This document shows positions 29,338 through 37,706 of a DNA stretch of 64,000 nt, piece by piece. The stretch spans positions 248,001-312,000 of the forward strand of contig NZ_FRCZ01000002.1 of NCBI RefSeq assembly GCF_900143085.1, read 5' to 3'. How positions within the stretch are numbered: position 1 is the stretch's first letter; every line of letters starts with the position of its first letter. Source of the stretch: Gracilibacillus kekensis. Its GTDB lineage: Bacteria > Bacillota > Bacilli > Bacillales > Amphibacillaceae. Position numbers and translations under genes: made by a program. Under the pieces are notes generated by a model. It was not told the origin of the DNA. It saw only the letters and a list, made by a program, of their open reading frames with translations, and did not search any database.

Positions 29338-30342
29338 TCATTCACCTTTTTCCCAAGCTGGAGACTGTACCGAAAGAATGTTATGTTGCTTACATCCCTC
29401 TTTCCAGAGACGCATCGCTGAATCTTCCATTCCCAAGTAATATTGACAAGTACTATACCATCTATAATAAGAAGGATGACCCTTTAGTTTAGATTTATGC
29501 AGCATTTTAAATCGATCTAACGCTTGTTGATACAAGCCAACCTGAGCAAAAGTGACAGCAATCCGCAATTTTTGTTGTTCATGGATGGGATAGATATTTG
29601 CAAGCATTTCCATATAGTAGTCATATTTAGACTGCTTATCCTCATGCTTATAGAAGATAGCCAAATTCATACAACTGAATAAATTATCGGGATGCTCTTC
29701 TAAATACTCTTTTTCCAAGGTGATCGCTTCTTCTCTTTCTCCAATAAAAAATAACGCATAATGATATTCATGCCTTGCTTGAGAAAATTCCGGAAACAAT
29801 GTAAGCATTTCTTCCAAGACCGCGATTGCTTCTTCCCACTCTTCACGTTCTAAATGGTAAAAAGCAGTTTCCTGGTAAATGATCAGATCGTCTTCTTCCT
29901 CTAATGTCCAATCATCGTCTTCTTCCTCTTCTTCACTAAAGTCCAATAATTCTAATAATGTGTTAGCTTCTTCCTGAAAATCACCGTCTGGTGCCTTTTC
30001 TAAATAAATTTGAGCATATTTAGTTGCATCTTCTAACAAGCCCAAATGTGCGTAATTGTTTGCAATTAAGTAATAGCAGTCAATATATTCCTCACCGTGT
30101 TTGGATAATACTTTAGTCAACAATTGATTCGCTAAATGATAGGAACCGATTTCTGTATAAACAATCGAAGCCTGACATTGATATAATGGGTTTTCAGGTT
30201 TTTCGGATATCGCTTTTTGAAACCATTTTAAGGAGAGATCAAATTTCTTTTTTTGATAGGCTTCTACACCTTTTGAAAAATAAAAATCCCCTTCAGGAAT
30301 GAAAGGTATAATGTTTCCTTCTAATTTATTTGGATTTTGCAC
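29338..30342 (-). CDS. tetratricopeptide-repeat protein (YvcD-like)
   Basis: 334 residues with no signal peptide or membrane segment. Successive TPR helices are visible: FSKGVEAYQKKKFDLSLKWF, YQCQASIVYTEIGSYHLANQ, YYLIANNYAHLGLLEDATKY, FYHLEREEWEEAIAVLEEM, MNLAIFYKHEDKQSKYDYYM. A strongly acidic stretch (FSEEEEEDDDWTLEEEDD) lies near 154-171. GTG start at 30342 with GGGGAG upstream. It probably acts as a protein-binding scaffold; partner unknown. Next to trxB as in Bacillus subtilis, where the homologue has no established function known to me. Confidence 0.82.
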   Translation of the reverse strand: MQNPNKLEGNIIPFIPEGDFYFSKGVEAYQKKKFDLSLKWFQKAISEKPENPLYQCQASIVYTEIGSYHLANQLLTKVLSKHGEEYIDCYYLIANNYAHLGLLEDATKYAQIYLEKAPDGDFQEEANTLLELLDFSEEEEEDDDWTLEEEDDLIIYQETAFYHLEREEWEEAIAVLEEMLTLFPEFSQARHEYHYALFFIGEREEAITLEKEYLEEHPDNLFSCMNLAIFYKHEDKQSKYDYYMEMLANIYPIHEQQKLRIAVTFAQVGLYQQALDRFKMLHKSKLKGHPSYYRWYSTCQYYLGMEDSAMRLWKEGCKQHNILSVQSPAWEKGE

Positions 30343-30586
30343 GTGTGTATCTCCCCTCCCATTCTTCTTTCACTTATATTTTATTCACTCATTAATTTAA
30401 AATTCGATGACTTTAGCATTATAACACATTTTGAGCACATTAAAAGACATTTTTTATAAAGTCAGATTACAATCCGGATGTTCCTTTTCGTTAAACCCAT
30501 CAGCTCATTTTAAAAAAACTTCAAACTGTCTAAACTGATGAATTCAACCATTTCCTGTATAATTATTGTTCAAGGAGGAATTCGAT

Positions 30587-31498
30587 ATGAATATTGCGAT
30601 CATTGGCGCAGGTGCTCTTGGTAGTTATTTTGGAGCAAGATGGATAAAAGCGGGAGCAAATGTGCAATTCATTGTAAGAGAAAAAAGAGCGGCCCAGCTG
30701 AAAAAGTATGGTCTGAAAATCAATAGTGTTCACGGTAATGATCTCATTGAAAGTCCGGATCTTGTAACAGATCCAGCTAGCGCAAATGCTGCCGATATTA
30801 TTGTTATAGCTGTAAAAGGGTACCATTTAAATGGCATTATAGACACCGTCAGCCAGATGATTGATGAAAATACGTATATTCTGCCTATTCTAAATGGATT
30901 TCAACATTACTCCATTTTATTCGATCATTTTGGAAAAGATAAAGTATTAGGCGGTTTAGCGAATATTATTGCCACATTGGATGAATTTGGACATGTAGTA
31001 CATACGAGCAAAATTCATGAGATTCGTTTTGGTGCATTACTAGAGAACCAACAAGAAGTTTGCGAGAAACTAGCTGTTTTGTCAGAGGATGCTAAGATGG
31101 CTAGTTCGTATAGTCATGAAATTTTAATGGATATTTGGTATAAGTATATGTTTATTACCGCTTTTTCGGGAATAACCACCGTAAGCAACCTTGAAATAGG
31201 TTCACTTCTAAAGCAGGAAGCAACTAAGTCAATCATTGATCATTTATTAAAAGAAATGCAAATTATTGCGAAACATGAGGGTGTAGTACTCGGGGATCAA
31301 CATTTAGATAAAGCTTGGCAAACGTTGAATAACTTGCCAGCTGACGCTACTTCCTCGATGCATCAGGATTATCGCAAAGGATTGAATATTGAAGTGGATC
31401 ACCTGCAAGGCGCTGCAATTAATTTAGCGAAGAAACATCAATTGGATGTGCCTTATTTAGAAACAATCTACGGCATCATTAAAGTGAAAACAAGCTAA
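30587..31498 (+). CDS. ketopantoate reductase-family (ApbA/PanE) oxidoreductase
   Basis: 303 residues from ATG 30587, which has AAGGAGG seven bases upstream. N-terminal Rossmann motif IAIIGAGALGSYFGAR for NADPH, then VKGYHLNGI, PILNGFQH (NG pair), the Lys in IWYKYMFITAFSG (about 190) and the SSMHQDYRKGLNIEVD region with the conserved Glu. It would reduce 2-dehydropantoate to pantoate for CoA synthesis, but paralogues of this family often have other substrates and no pantothenate gene is nearby. A TATAAT at 30558-30563 lies just upstream. Confidence 0.82.
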   Translation: MNIAIIGAGALGSYFGARWIKAGANVQFIVREKRAAQLKKYGLKINSVHGNDLIESPDLVTDPASANAADIIVIAVKGYHLNGIIDTVSQMIDENTYILPILNGFQHYSILFDHFGKDKVLGGLANIIATLDEFGHVVHTSKIHEIRFGALLENQQEVCEKLAVLSEDAKMASSYSHEILMDIWYKYMFITAFSGITTVSNLEIGSLLKQEATKSIIDHLLKEMQIIAKHEGVVLGDQHLDKAWQTLNNLPADATSSMHQDYRKGLNIEVDHLQGAAINLAKKHQLDVPYLETIYGIIKVKTS

Positions 31499-31544
31499 AA
31501 TCAGTGCACCCTCAACTACACAAACAGCGAACTTTAGATTTTAG

Positions 31545-31672
31545 ACGGGATAATTGATTGTCTTAACGGGATATATTGGTCTCTTCACGGGATAAATCAA
31601 CTTATCCCGCCAAGCGAACCAATTATCCCGTTAAGCGCAAAGGATATCCCGTCAAGAGAGGTCCATATCCCG
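31545..31672. repeat. 21-bp phased array inverting at its centre
   Basis: ACGGGATA occurs at 31545, 31566 and 31587, each 21 bases apart. Then the complement TATCCCG occurs at 31603, 31624, 31645 and 31666, again 21 apart. Bases between the cores are partly conserved (CTT or AAG about 8 bases before/after). The array fills the gap between the convergent ketopantoate-reductase-family gene and yvoF. Not CRISPR: no spacers of normal length. Confidence 0.85.
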
Positions 31673-31723
31673 TGAAGAAGAACTTTTCACATGTTTTAAT
31701 AACGTCTATACGAACGCGTTGTA

Positions 31724-32254
31724 TTAAACATTTGATAAGAATGTGTCATTTTTTTTCCGTTCTTGCATTTGTTCTTTTGTATAAATGACACGCATTGGGT
31801 TACCAGCTACAAAAGTACCGGCTTCGACATCTTTATGTACTACCGTCCCTGCCGCGACAATTGCCTGATTGCCAATAGTCACTCCTGGTAAAACCGTACT
31901 ATTGGCACCAATCATCACTTCGTCACCTATGATTACTTCACCTAATCGGTATTCTTCGATTAAATATTCATGCGCTAAAATAGTGGTGTTATAGCCTATA
32001 ACGGTATTTTTTCCAACAAAAATCTTCTCAGGAAACATGATGTCTAACATAACCATCAGTGCGAATGCTGTTTGTTGGCCCACTTCCATTTTTAGAAAGT
32101 TGCGATACATACTATTTTTCAGCTTTAAAAAAGGAGTGTATCTAGCTAATTGTATAATAAAAAAGTTTTTTACTACTTTCAAAAAAGGTACCGTTATATA
32201 TATATGCCATAAACTGTTTGCACCTTTAACGCGATAACGTTTCGTTTTCCGCAT
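31724..32254 (-). CDS. yvoF: YvoF-like hexapeptide-repeat acyltransferase
   Basis: 176 residues from ATG 32254, preceded by GGAG; the longer frame overlaps ppaX. Left-handed beta-helix repeats follow: IMFPEKIFVGKNTVIGYNTT, EVIIGDEVMIGANSTVLPG, VTIGNQAIVAAGTVVHKD, VEAGTFVAGNPMRVI. Likely transfers an acetyl group to a sugar or small acceptor. It begins one base after the ppaX stop, the same order (lgt-ppaX-yvoF) as in Bacillus subtilis. Acceptor unknown. Confidence 0.85.
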   Translation of the reverse strand: MRKTKRYRVKGANSLWHIYITVPFLKVVKNFFIIQLARYTPFLKLKNSMYRNFLKMEVGQQTAFALMVMLDIMFPEKIFVGKNTVIGYNTTILAHEYLIEEYRLGEVIIGDEVMIGANSTVLPGVTIGNQAIVAAGTVVHKDVEAGTFVAGNPMRVIYTKEQMQERKKNDTFLSNV

Positions 32255-32255
32255 A

Positions 32256-32903
32256 TTATTCCACTCCAACAATTTTTAATAGGTCACTCATTTCCTCTAG
32301 CATATAATCTGGATCATGATCTTCCAAAATTTTTCTACCTTTAATCGTCCAAGCTACTCCTGCTGTCTGTACACCGGCATTATGTCCTGCTTCAATGTCA
32401 TGGTAATTATCGCCGACCATCATTGTTGTCATTGGATTGGCATGCAGTTCATCTATCGCTTTAAGAATAGGCTCCGGGTGTGGCTTTGCATTTTCAACAT
32501 CATCAAGTCCAATCAGTACATCAAATAACTGATCCATCCCGGTAATTTTTAATCCTAATTTAGCTGTATCAGATAGCTTTGTTGTAACGATTCCTAATTG
32601 AAATCCTGCATTTTTTAACGTTTTAATGGTTTCAACCACCGTAGGATAAGCCTCGACATATTTTTCGTGGTTCGCATAATTATGCTCTCGATAGGTTGTC
32701 ATCATATCTTCTACTTTTTCAGCGTTGACTTTTTTTAAACTGTCAATTAATGGCGGACCAATAAAATCAAGAATCTCTTCTCTCGTATATGGACGATCCC
32801 CATACTTCTCTACTGTATGTGTAAAGGAAGCGATAATTAATTCATTGGTGTCAATCAATGTTCCGTCTAAATCAAATAATATTGTTTCTACTTTCAAATT
32901 CAT
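32256..32903 (-). CDS. ppaX: pyrophosphatase PpaX (HAD family)
   Basis: 215 residues from ATG 32903; GGAGG is only two bases before it, so TTG two codons in is also possible. HAD motif I ILFDLDGTLIDTNELI, motif II IVTTKLSD, and motif III/IV KPHPEPILKAID then MVGDNYHDIEAG are intact. In Bacillus PpaX hydrolyses the pyrophosphate made when HprK/P dephosphorylates HPr-Ser-P, linking it to hprK two genes upstream. Confidence 0.93.
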   Translation of the reverse strand: MNLKVETILFDLDGTLIDTNELIIASFTHTVEKYGDRPYTREEILDFIGPPLIDSLKKVNAEKVEDMMTTYREHNYANHEKYVEAYPTVVETIKTLKNAGFQLGIVTTKLSDTAKLGLKITGMDQLFDVLIGLDDVENAKPHPEPILKAIDELHANPMTTMMVGDNYHDIEAGHNAGVQTAGVAWTIKGRKILEDHDPDYMLEEMSDLLKIVGVE

Positions 32904-33014
32904 AACCTCCAAAATATTCAAAAAACGCGGTGTTCGACTCCTCTATTAAATAGTGCAGACGTTTTAGTTTATTACGAGAAACGAGCTTTTGCTTCTAAGC
33001 AAAAGCTCTTATTT

Positions 33015-33866
33015 TTATTTTTTCTTATGTTGTCTAATTTTCTTCCCTTGATACGTATGTGTAGTTAAACCTTTTTTGCGACGGTAAATAATCAAAATAA
33101 CAGCACCGACAATAAGCAGGATGGATATAAATTGTGCTGTTCTTAATTCGCCAACGATATAAAGGCTATCCGTTCTCATACCCTCAATAAAATAGCGACC
33201 AATAGAATACCATATGACATAAGTTAAGAACATTTCTCCACGACGAAGTGGGTATTTGCGCAATACTAATAATAAAATAAATCCTGCAATATTCCAAATC
33301 GATTCATACAAAAAGGTAGGGTGATACATCGTGCCTTCAATACACATCTGATTCATAATAAAATCTGGTAAGTATTGATGAAAACTTTCATATGTAGATT
33401 GTGAAATCGGGCCACCATGTGCTTCTTGGTTCATGAAATTACCCCAGCGTCCAATCGCTTGTCCTAAGATAATACTTGGCGCAGCGATATCAGCAATTTG
33501 CCAAAAAGATAGCTTTTTCACTCTTGTAAAGACAATGGCCGTAATAACCGATCCAATTAACGCACCGTGAATCGCAATGCCGCCTTCCCAAACCGCGAAA
33601 ACTTTCCACCATGGTTCACCAACATAACGATCCCATTCAAAGACAACATAGTATATTCGAGCTGACAAGATAGCTATTGGAATTGCAAATACTACTAGAT
33701 CAACAATATAATCCTTTTTTACACCTAAACGATCTGCTTCCCTGGTTGCAACCCATAATGCTAAAAAGGCACCAGTAGCTATAATCACCCCATACCAATA
33801 GATCGGTAAGGGACCAAGTTGCAGGAATACAGGATCAAGTGCAGGAGCTTCACACGACAAATTCAA
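33015..33866 (-). CDS. lgt: prolipoprotein diacylglyceryl transferase
   Basis: About 283 residues with seven membrane segments. Conserved segments: [49 protein letters not shown] (the Lgt signature), TFLYESIWN and EGMRTDSLY. It adds diacylglycerol to lipobox cysteines of lipoproteins such as the two binding proteins in this window. The start is TTG at 33866, or TTG two codons later, which has better spacing to GGAGG. In the hprK-lgt-ppaX operon. Confidence 0.96.
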   Translation of the reverse strand: MNLSCEAPALDPVFLQLGPLPIYWYGVIIATGAFLALWVATREADRLGVKKDYIVDLVVFAIPIAILSARIYYVVFEWDRYVGEPWWKVFAVWEGGIAIHGALIGSVITAIVFTRVKKLSFWQIADIAAPSIILGQAIGRWGNFMNQEAHGGPISQSTYESFHQYLPDFIMNQMCIEGTMYHPTFLYESIWNIAGFILLLVLRKYPLRRGEMFLTYVIWYSIGRYFIEGMRTDSLYIVGELRTAQFISILLIVGAVILIIYRRKKGLTTHTYQGKKIRQHKKK

Positions 33867-33941
33867 TCTCCTCCATTCTCTTATCAGGTTGTTAGCGTCT
33901 TTTTTTTAGTTGAAAGGTTTTAAAGACCGTTAGCAACATAA

Positions 33942-34904
33942 TTAATCCATATCTAAATCTGTTTCGAATTCTGACTCCTCATGTTCGCCGTTTTGTATCA
34001 TCTTTGATAGTCGTTGAGAAAATTCTTCTGCTGCATTAACTCCCATTCGTTTCAAACGAAAATTCATGGCAGCCACCTCTATAATAACAGCTAGGTTACG
34101 ACCAGGTCGAACAGGAAGCGTTGCTTTCGGTATTTTTACATCAATAATTTTCATTGTCTCTTCTTCTAGGCCTAGACGATCGTACTGTTTCTTTTGATCC
34201 CATGTCTCGAGATTAATCACAAGCGAGATACGTTTATGGGAACGAACAGATCCGGCACCAAACAATGTCATCACATTGATGATCCCAAGTCCACGAATTT
34301 CTAATAGGTGTTCAATTAGTGGTGGTGAAGATCCAATAAGACGATCATAATCCTCTTGACGAATTTCAACACTATCATCTGCTACTAGACGGTGCCCTCT
34401 TTTTACTAACTCTAAGGCTGTCTCACTTTTACCTACACCACTTTGTCCTGTGATCAGCACACCGATACCATAGATATCTACTAATACACCATGAACCGCA
34501 GTAAAAGGTGCAAATTTTGCTTCAAGGAAATTGGTAATACGGCTTATTACTCGTGTTGTTTTATACGGTGAACGCATTAATGGAACACCCGACATCTCGC
34601 ATGCTTCAACAAGTTCTTCTGGTATTTCCATATCTCTTGTCACTACAATTCCCGGTGTTATATCTGTACAAAGTCGATAGGAACGATCTTGTTTTTCTTC
34701 TTTAGATAACTCAGAGAAATAGGATAATTCTGTTTTCCCTAACAGCTGTAATCGGTCTTTCGGATAATATTTAAAATAACCAGTTAGTTCGATACCCGGA
34801 CGTGAAACTTCGCTCATAAATATTTCCCGATGCACACCTTCTGAACCTGCGATTAATTCTAACTTAAAACGATCCAACAAATCTTGTGTACGCACTTTTG
34901 CCAT
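33942..34904 (-). CDS. hprK: HPr kinase/phosphorylase
   Basis: 320 residues. N-terminal DRTGG-like domain, then Walker [21 protein letters not shown] (about 152-171), DDSVEIRQ and the family signature [15 protein letters not shown]. It phosphorylates HPr and Crh at Ser46 using ATP or pyrophosphate and reverses the reaction with phosphate, setting carbon catabolite repression. ATG 34904 follows GGGGG at a suitable distance. First gene of the lgt-ppaX-yvoF operon. Confidence 0.97.
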   Translation of the reverse strand: MAKVRTQDLLDRFKLELIAGSEGVHREIFMSEVSRPGIELTGYFKYYPKDRLQLLGKTELSYFSELSKEEKQDRSYRLCTDITPGIVVTRDMEIPEELVEACEMSGVPLMRSPYKTTRVISRITNFLEAKFAPFTAVHGVLVDIYGIGVLITGQSGVGKSETALELVKRGHRLVADDSVEIRQEDYDRLIGSSPPLIEHLLEIRGLGIINVMTLFGAGSVRSHKRISLVINLETWDQKKQYDRLGLEEETMKIIDVKIPKATLPVRPGRNLAVIIEVAAMNFRLKRMGVNAAEEFSQRLSKMIQNGEHEESEFETDLDMD

Positions 34905-35100
34905 TACTTAGCCCCCTATTCACATCACATCTTTTTATCTCCATGATGTAACTATTGTAGCACTTTTTTTAAGAGATAGTACAGATTTGTCCAAAAAAAA
35001 TCATCATTTCACGCTATTTTAAATGGGAGAGACGGTGGAACATAAATAGTGTTCTTAGCTTAAAACACGAACAGTGCGATATTGATACTTACGCAATAGA

Positions 35101-35516
35101 AGGAAACTGTGCACTAAATGATGTAGTAATTTGACAGTAAATTTGTGCGTAACAACCACTTCGGCTTGTTCGCTTCCCTTTCCATGGGAGTTGAAGCGAA
35201 CGCCTACGCTAGTTATAGTGCTACAATAGAGGCAAGAGTTTAAATAATGACAATATCGCATAATGTAGATGAAATACTATAGAAAGGTCAAAATGATAGC
35301 TGTGACCACAGTTGTAGTATCCATTTAAAGCGAAGGCGTTTGTTTTCACTCCTGCGGGAAGTTTTTACCCTGAAATCCACTTTTTAAGCGAATTTTGCTT
35401 AAAAAGTTAGCTTATGGTAAAAACCCGCGGAAAGGAAAACGGGCAAGCCGAAGCAGTTGCAAAGGACATATAAAATCTCATAATTACCAATTCTGCTATT
35501 TCGCGGTATCTTCCTA
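35101..35516. repeat. MITE-like nested-hairpin element, copy C (left arm shortened)
   Basis: About 415 bp. Terminal inverted repeats are imperfect (left GGAAACTGTGCACTAAATG; right, read inward, GGAAGATACCGCGAAATAG), followed by GTAATT on both ends. The left arm (35165-35212) has lost its inner hairpin, leaving GTTCGCTTCC facing TTGAAGCGAAC. The right arm (about 35335-35455) is full length with ACTTTTTAAGC (35379-35389)/GCTTAAAAAGT (35397-35407). The rest of 34905-35600 has no gene. Confidence 0.75.
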
Positions 35517-35523
35517 CTACGCA

Positions 35524-35567
35524 TAAAATCCAAACGATTCGAGTGTGAGCTTTCGAATCGTTTGGAT
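35524..35567 (-). terminator. terminator of the yvlC-yvlD unit
   Basis: ATCCAAACGATTCGA (35528-35542) pairs perfectly with TCGAATCGTTTGGAT (35553-35567), followed on the minus strand by TTTTAT. It directly abuts element copy C. Confidence 0.85.
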
Positions 35568-35600
35568 ATTTAAAATTAAGATATTCGTTTTTCGGAACCT

Positions 35601-35942
35601 CTAGTCTTTAATTATTTTGTTGATAATTAAATTCATGATCGAGAATAGGATGGCTGCAATGATTGCTGGTCCGAAACCTTCAATTGTAAAATTGTCTCCT
35701 AGTAACAATTGTGTAAGCCACAGGGTCACAGCGTTTATCACAAATAAAAACAAACCTAAAGTTAATATGGTGACAGGTAATGTCAAAAGAACTAAGATCG
35801 GTTTAACTATTACATTTAAAACGGCAAGTATCACGGCAGCAATCAACGCTACAACAAATCCATCTATCATAAATCCTTCAAATAGATAATCAATCAGCAT
35901 TAATGCTAAAGCATTAAAAACAAGCGATAATATCCAACGCAT
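35601..35942 (-). CDS. yvlD: YvlD-like four-TM membrane protein (phage-holin superfamily IV fold)
   Basis: 113 residues, almost entirely hydrophobic, with four membrane segments (about 4-20, 27-47, 52-75, 85-110) and the family's NVIVKPILVLLTLPVTILTLG, recognisable by its KPILVLLTLPVT core. Function is not established; homologues are named YvlD and are implicated in cell-envelope stress responses. It starts one base after the PspC-domain gene, so the two are cotranscribed. Confidence 0.85.
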   Translation of the reverse strand: MRWILSLVFNALALMLIDYLFEGFMIDGFVVALIAAVILAVLNVIVKPILVLLTLPVTILTLGLFLFVINAVTLWLTQLLLGDNFTIEGFGPAIIAAILFSIMNLIINKIIKD

Positions 35943-35943
35943 T

Positions 35944-36141
35944 TTACTCGACCCCTCTTCTCGGTATGATAATAGCAGCTGCTATATACAGTATAAAAAG
36001 TGGAAATCCTGCAGTGAATATTAACAAAATGATGAAGATTAAACGCAGGATGGTGGCATCTAAATTTGTCGTTTCTGCTATACCACCTAACACACCAGCA
36101 ACCATTTGGTTTGAATTCGAACGATACAATTGTTTTGACAT
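35944..36141 (-). CDS. yvlC: PspC-domain small membrane protein (YvlC-like)
   Basis: 65 residues with AAAGGAGG seven bases before ATG 36141. LYRSNSNQMVAGVLGGIAET is the PspC N-terminal motif (GVxGGIAE), followed by a single strongly hydrophobic segment (about 34-58) and IIPRR. PspC proteins act in envelope stress sensing. In Bacillus subtilis yvlC and yvlD lie together near hprK, as here. Confidence 0.88.
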   Translation of the reverse strand: MSKQLYRSNSNQMVAGVLGGIAETTNLDATILRLIFIILLIFTAGFPLFILYIAAAIIIPRRGVE

Positions 36142-36237
36142 GTTTATCCTCCTTTACACTCCATTCTATACTTTTCCACAAAGTGATAAGGATAAACCTC
36201 TGATATCATTCTATGTTTAAATTTCATTTGTCATGTC

Positions 36238-36894
36238 TTAAAATTTCCAAGTATAGAAAGATTCTACCCCTAACCACTGTTTAGCAGCTTCTTCCATATC
36301 TTCTTCTTCCTGCTTCATTTTTGCCAGCATTCCATCTGCTTGTGATTTATGCGCCATTATCGTTTCAAACTTTTTATGAAAGACAGAACCTACATCTTTT
36401 TGAATGTCTGGTTCACCAATTTCCTCTACATGGGTTCTGCTGATTGCTTGAGCCCAAACAACTGGACGTTGATCTACAGGGAATTTCTCAACGGCTCTGA
36501 TTGCAGCAGCTCCAAATGCATCATGATCTGGATGGACCGCGTGTCCTGGGTAATGTGTAATCACCAATGACGGCTTTATTTTATCTAGATAGGTAAAAAT
36601 ATGGTCAGCTACCTCTTCCGTTGACTCGAATTCAAGAGTTTTATCACGATACCCTAACATTTCTAATTCTACATCCATCACTTCACATGCTTTGATCAAT
36701 TCAGATTTTCTGATTTCCGGCAATGTTTCTCTGGTTGCAAAAGTTGGATTGCCCATATTACGGCCCATCTCACCTAATGTTCCGCATAAATATGTAACTG
36801 GAATCCCTTGTTCGCGAAAGGTTGTGATCGTTCCAGATGCTCCAAACGCTTCATCATCTGGGTGTGGATATATTACTACAACATGCTCAGACAC
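36238..36894 (-). CDS. bshB2: bacillithiol biosynthesis deacetylase BshB2 (YojG)
   Basis: 218 residues of the LmbE-type deacetylase family. The zinc motif PHPDDEAFG (about 11-19), GEMGRNMG, and the late HPDHDAFGAAAIRAV segment with the third metal ligand are intact. It deacetylates GlcNAc-malate in bacillithiol synthesis (or hydrolyses conjugates). It follows the YojF-family gene by 18 bases, as yojF-yojG in Bacillus. Confidence 0.92.
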   Translation of the reverse strand: MSEHVVVIYPHPDDEAFGASGTITTFREQGIPVTYLCGTLGEMGRNMGNPTFATRETLPEIRKSELIKACEVMDVELEMLGYRDKTLEFESTEEVADHIFTYLDKIKPSLVITHYPGHAVHPDHDAFGAAAIRAVEKFPVDQRPVVWAQAISRTHVEEIGEPDIQKDVGSVFHKKFETIMAHKSQADGMLAKMKQEEEDMEEAAKQWLGVESFYTWKF

Positions 36895-36912
36895 TATAAT
36901 TCCTCCTTCACA

Positions 36913-37266
36913 TTAATAATTAAATGGTGTTTCACTTATTTGCAAGGCAACCATCAAACGTCCTTCACGGTCATGGCCTGCCATTAATAATTTATTATTT
37001 TCATCTACTTCATACTGGTTAACACCTTCAGCATAAATCCAGCCAATATCTAACTTAAGACCCACACGATATGTTGTTCCAGCACCTACGACTTTACCTC
37101 GTTGGTAACTTACCTTAGCATTTCTAATAAATGCACCAACATTATACGCATCTTGATTAAAATGACTCGCATACGCCCCATTGGTTGTCTCCAAGTGTAC
37201 GTATACATCTTTATTGGCATGTTGGTCGATCAATTTTTGCAAATGATTTATTTCAATTGGTTCCAT
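36913..37266 (-). CDS. yojF: YojF-family (DUF1806) protein
   Basis: 117 residues, soluble. MEPIEINHLQKLIDQHANKD and the beta-rich body (VHLETTNGAYASHF, VSYQRGKVVGAGTTYRVGLK, GWIYAEGVNQYEVD) match YojF. Biochemical role unknown; constant pairing with bshB2 suggests a link to bacillithiol handling (inference). Confidence 0.85.
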   Translation of the reverse strand: MEPIEINHLQKLIDQHANKDVYVHLETTNGAYASHFNQDAYNVGAFIRNAKVSYQRGKVVGAGTTYRVGLKLDIGWIYAEGVNQYEVDENNKLLMAGHDREGRLMVALQISETPFNY

Positions 37267-37387
37267 AGTGGGATGCCTCCTCTTCCTACTTTCATAATTT
37301 ATTTTAGCACAGTATGATCAATAGTTCTTGTTATACAGATTGAAATTTCCCTTCTTTTAAAAATTACGTACTGACTACTCTTATAAT

Positions 37388-37623
37388 ACTGGCAACTTCG
37401 AGGGCATTACTGTCAAATTCTTGGATTTACTGGCAACTCTGAGAGTATTACTGTTAACTTCTCGAAATTACTGGCAACTCTGATAGTATTACTGGCAACT
37501 TCTCGGAATTACTGGCAACTCTGATAGTATTACTGGCAACTTCTCGGAATTACTGGCAACTCTGATAGTATTACTGGCAACTTCTCGGAATTACTGGCAA
37601 CTCTGATAGTATTACTGGCAACT
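37388..37623. repeat. phased tandem array of ACTGGCAACT units
   Basis: Twelve units with core ACTGGCAA begin at 37388, 37409, 37429, 37450, 37470, 37491, 37511, 37532, 37552, 37573, 37593 and 37614. The distances alternate 21 and 20, giving a 41-bp higher-order repeat of two subtypes (tails TCTCGGAATT and CTGATAGTATT). Central copies are nearly identical and the leftmost ones are diverged. It fills the gap between yojF and the uvrA terminator. No CRISPR-like spacers. Confidence 0.9.
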
Positions 37624-37643
37624 TCGAAAATTTTATGACCCAC

Positions 37644-37684
37644 TAAAAAAGGGACTGCCCTCTAATATTGAAGGCTGTCCTTTT
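37644..37684 (-). terminator. intrinsic terminator of uvrBA
   Basis: On the minus strand AAAGGACAGCCTTC pairs with GAGGGCAGTCCCTTT around a short A/T loop and is followed by TTTTTT. It lies 22 bases past the uvrA stop. Confidence 0.75.
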
Positions 37685-37706
37685 ATCACTACTCCCACTG
37701 GCTAAA

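Noticed and set aside
31576-31788. 70-codon frame with repeated YPVK units
   Set aside because: The protein repeat is only the 21-bp DNA array read in frame (7 codons per unit); no ribosome site, and it runs into the converging yvoF.
36966-37166. Further shadow frames over the yojF region
   Set aside because: Opposite-strand frames over a well-supported gene with its own ribosome site.
37388-37623. Possible CRISPR array
   Set aside because: Units are contiguous at 20-21 bases with no variable spacers of 30 or so bases, and no cas gene is near.
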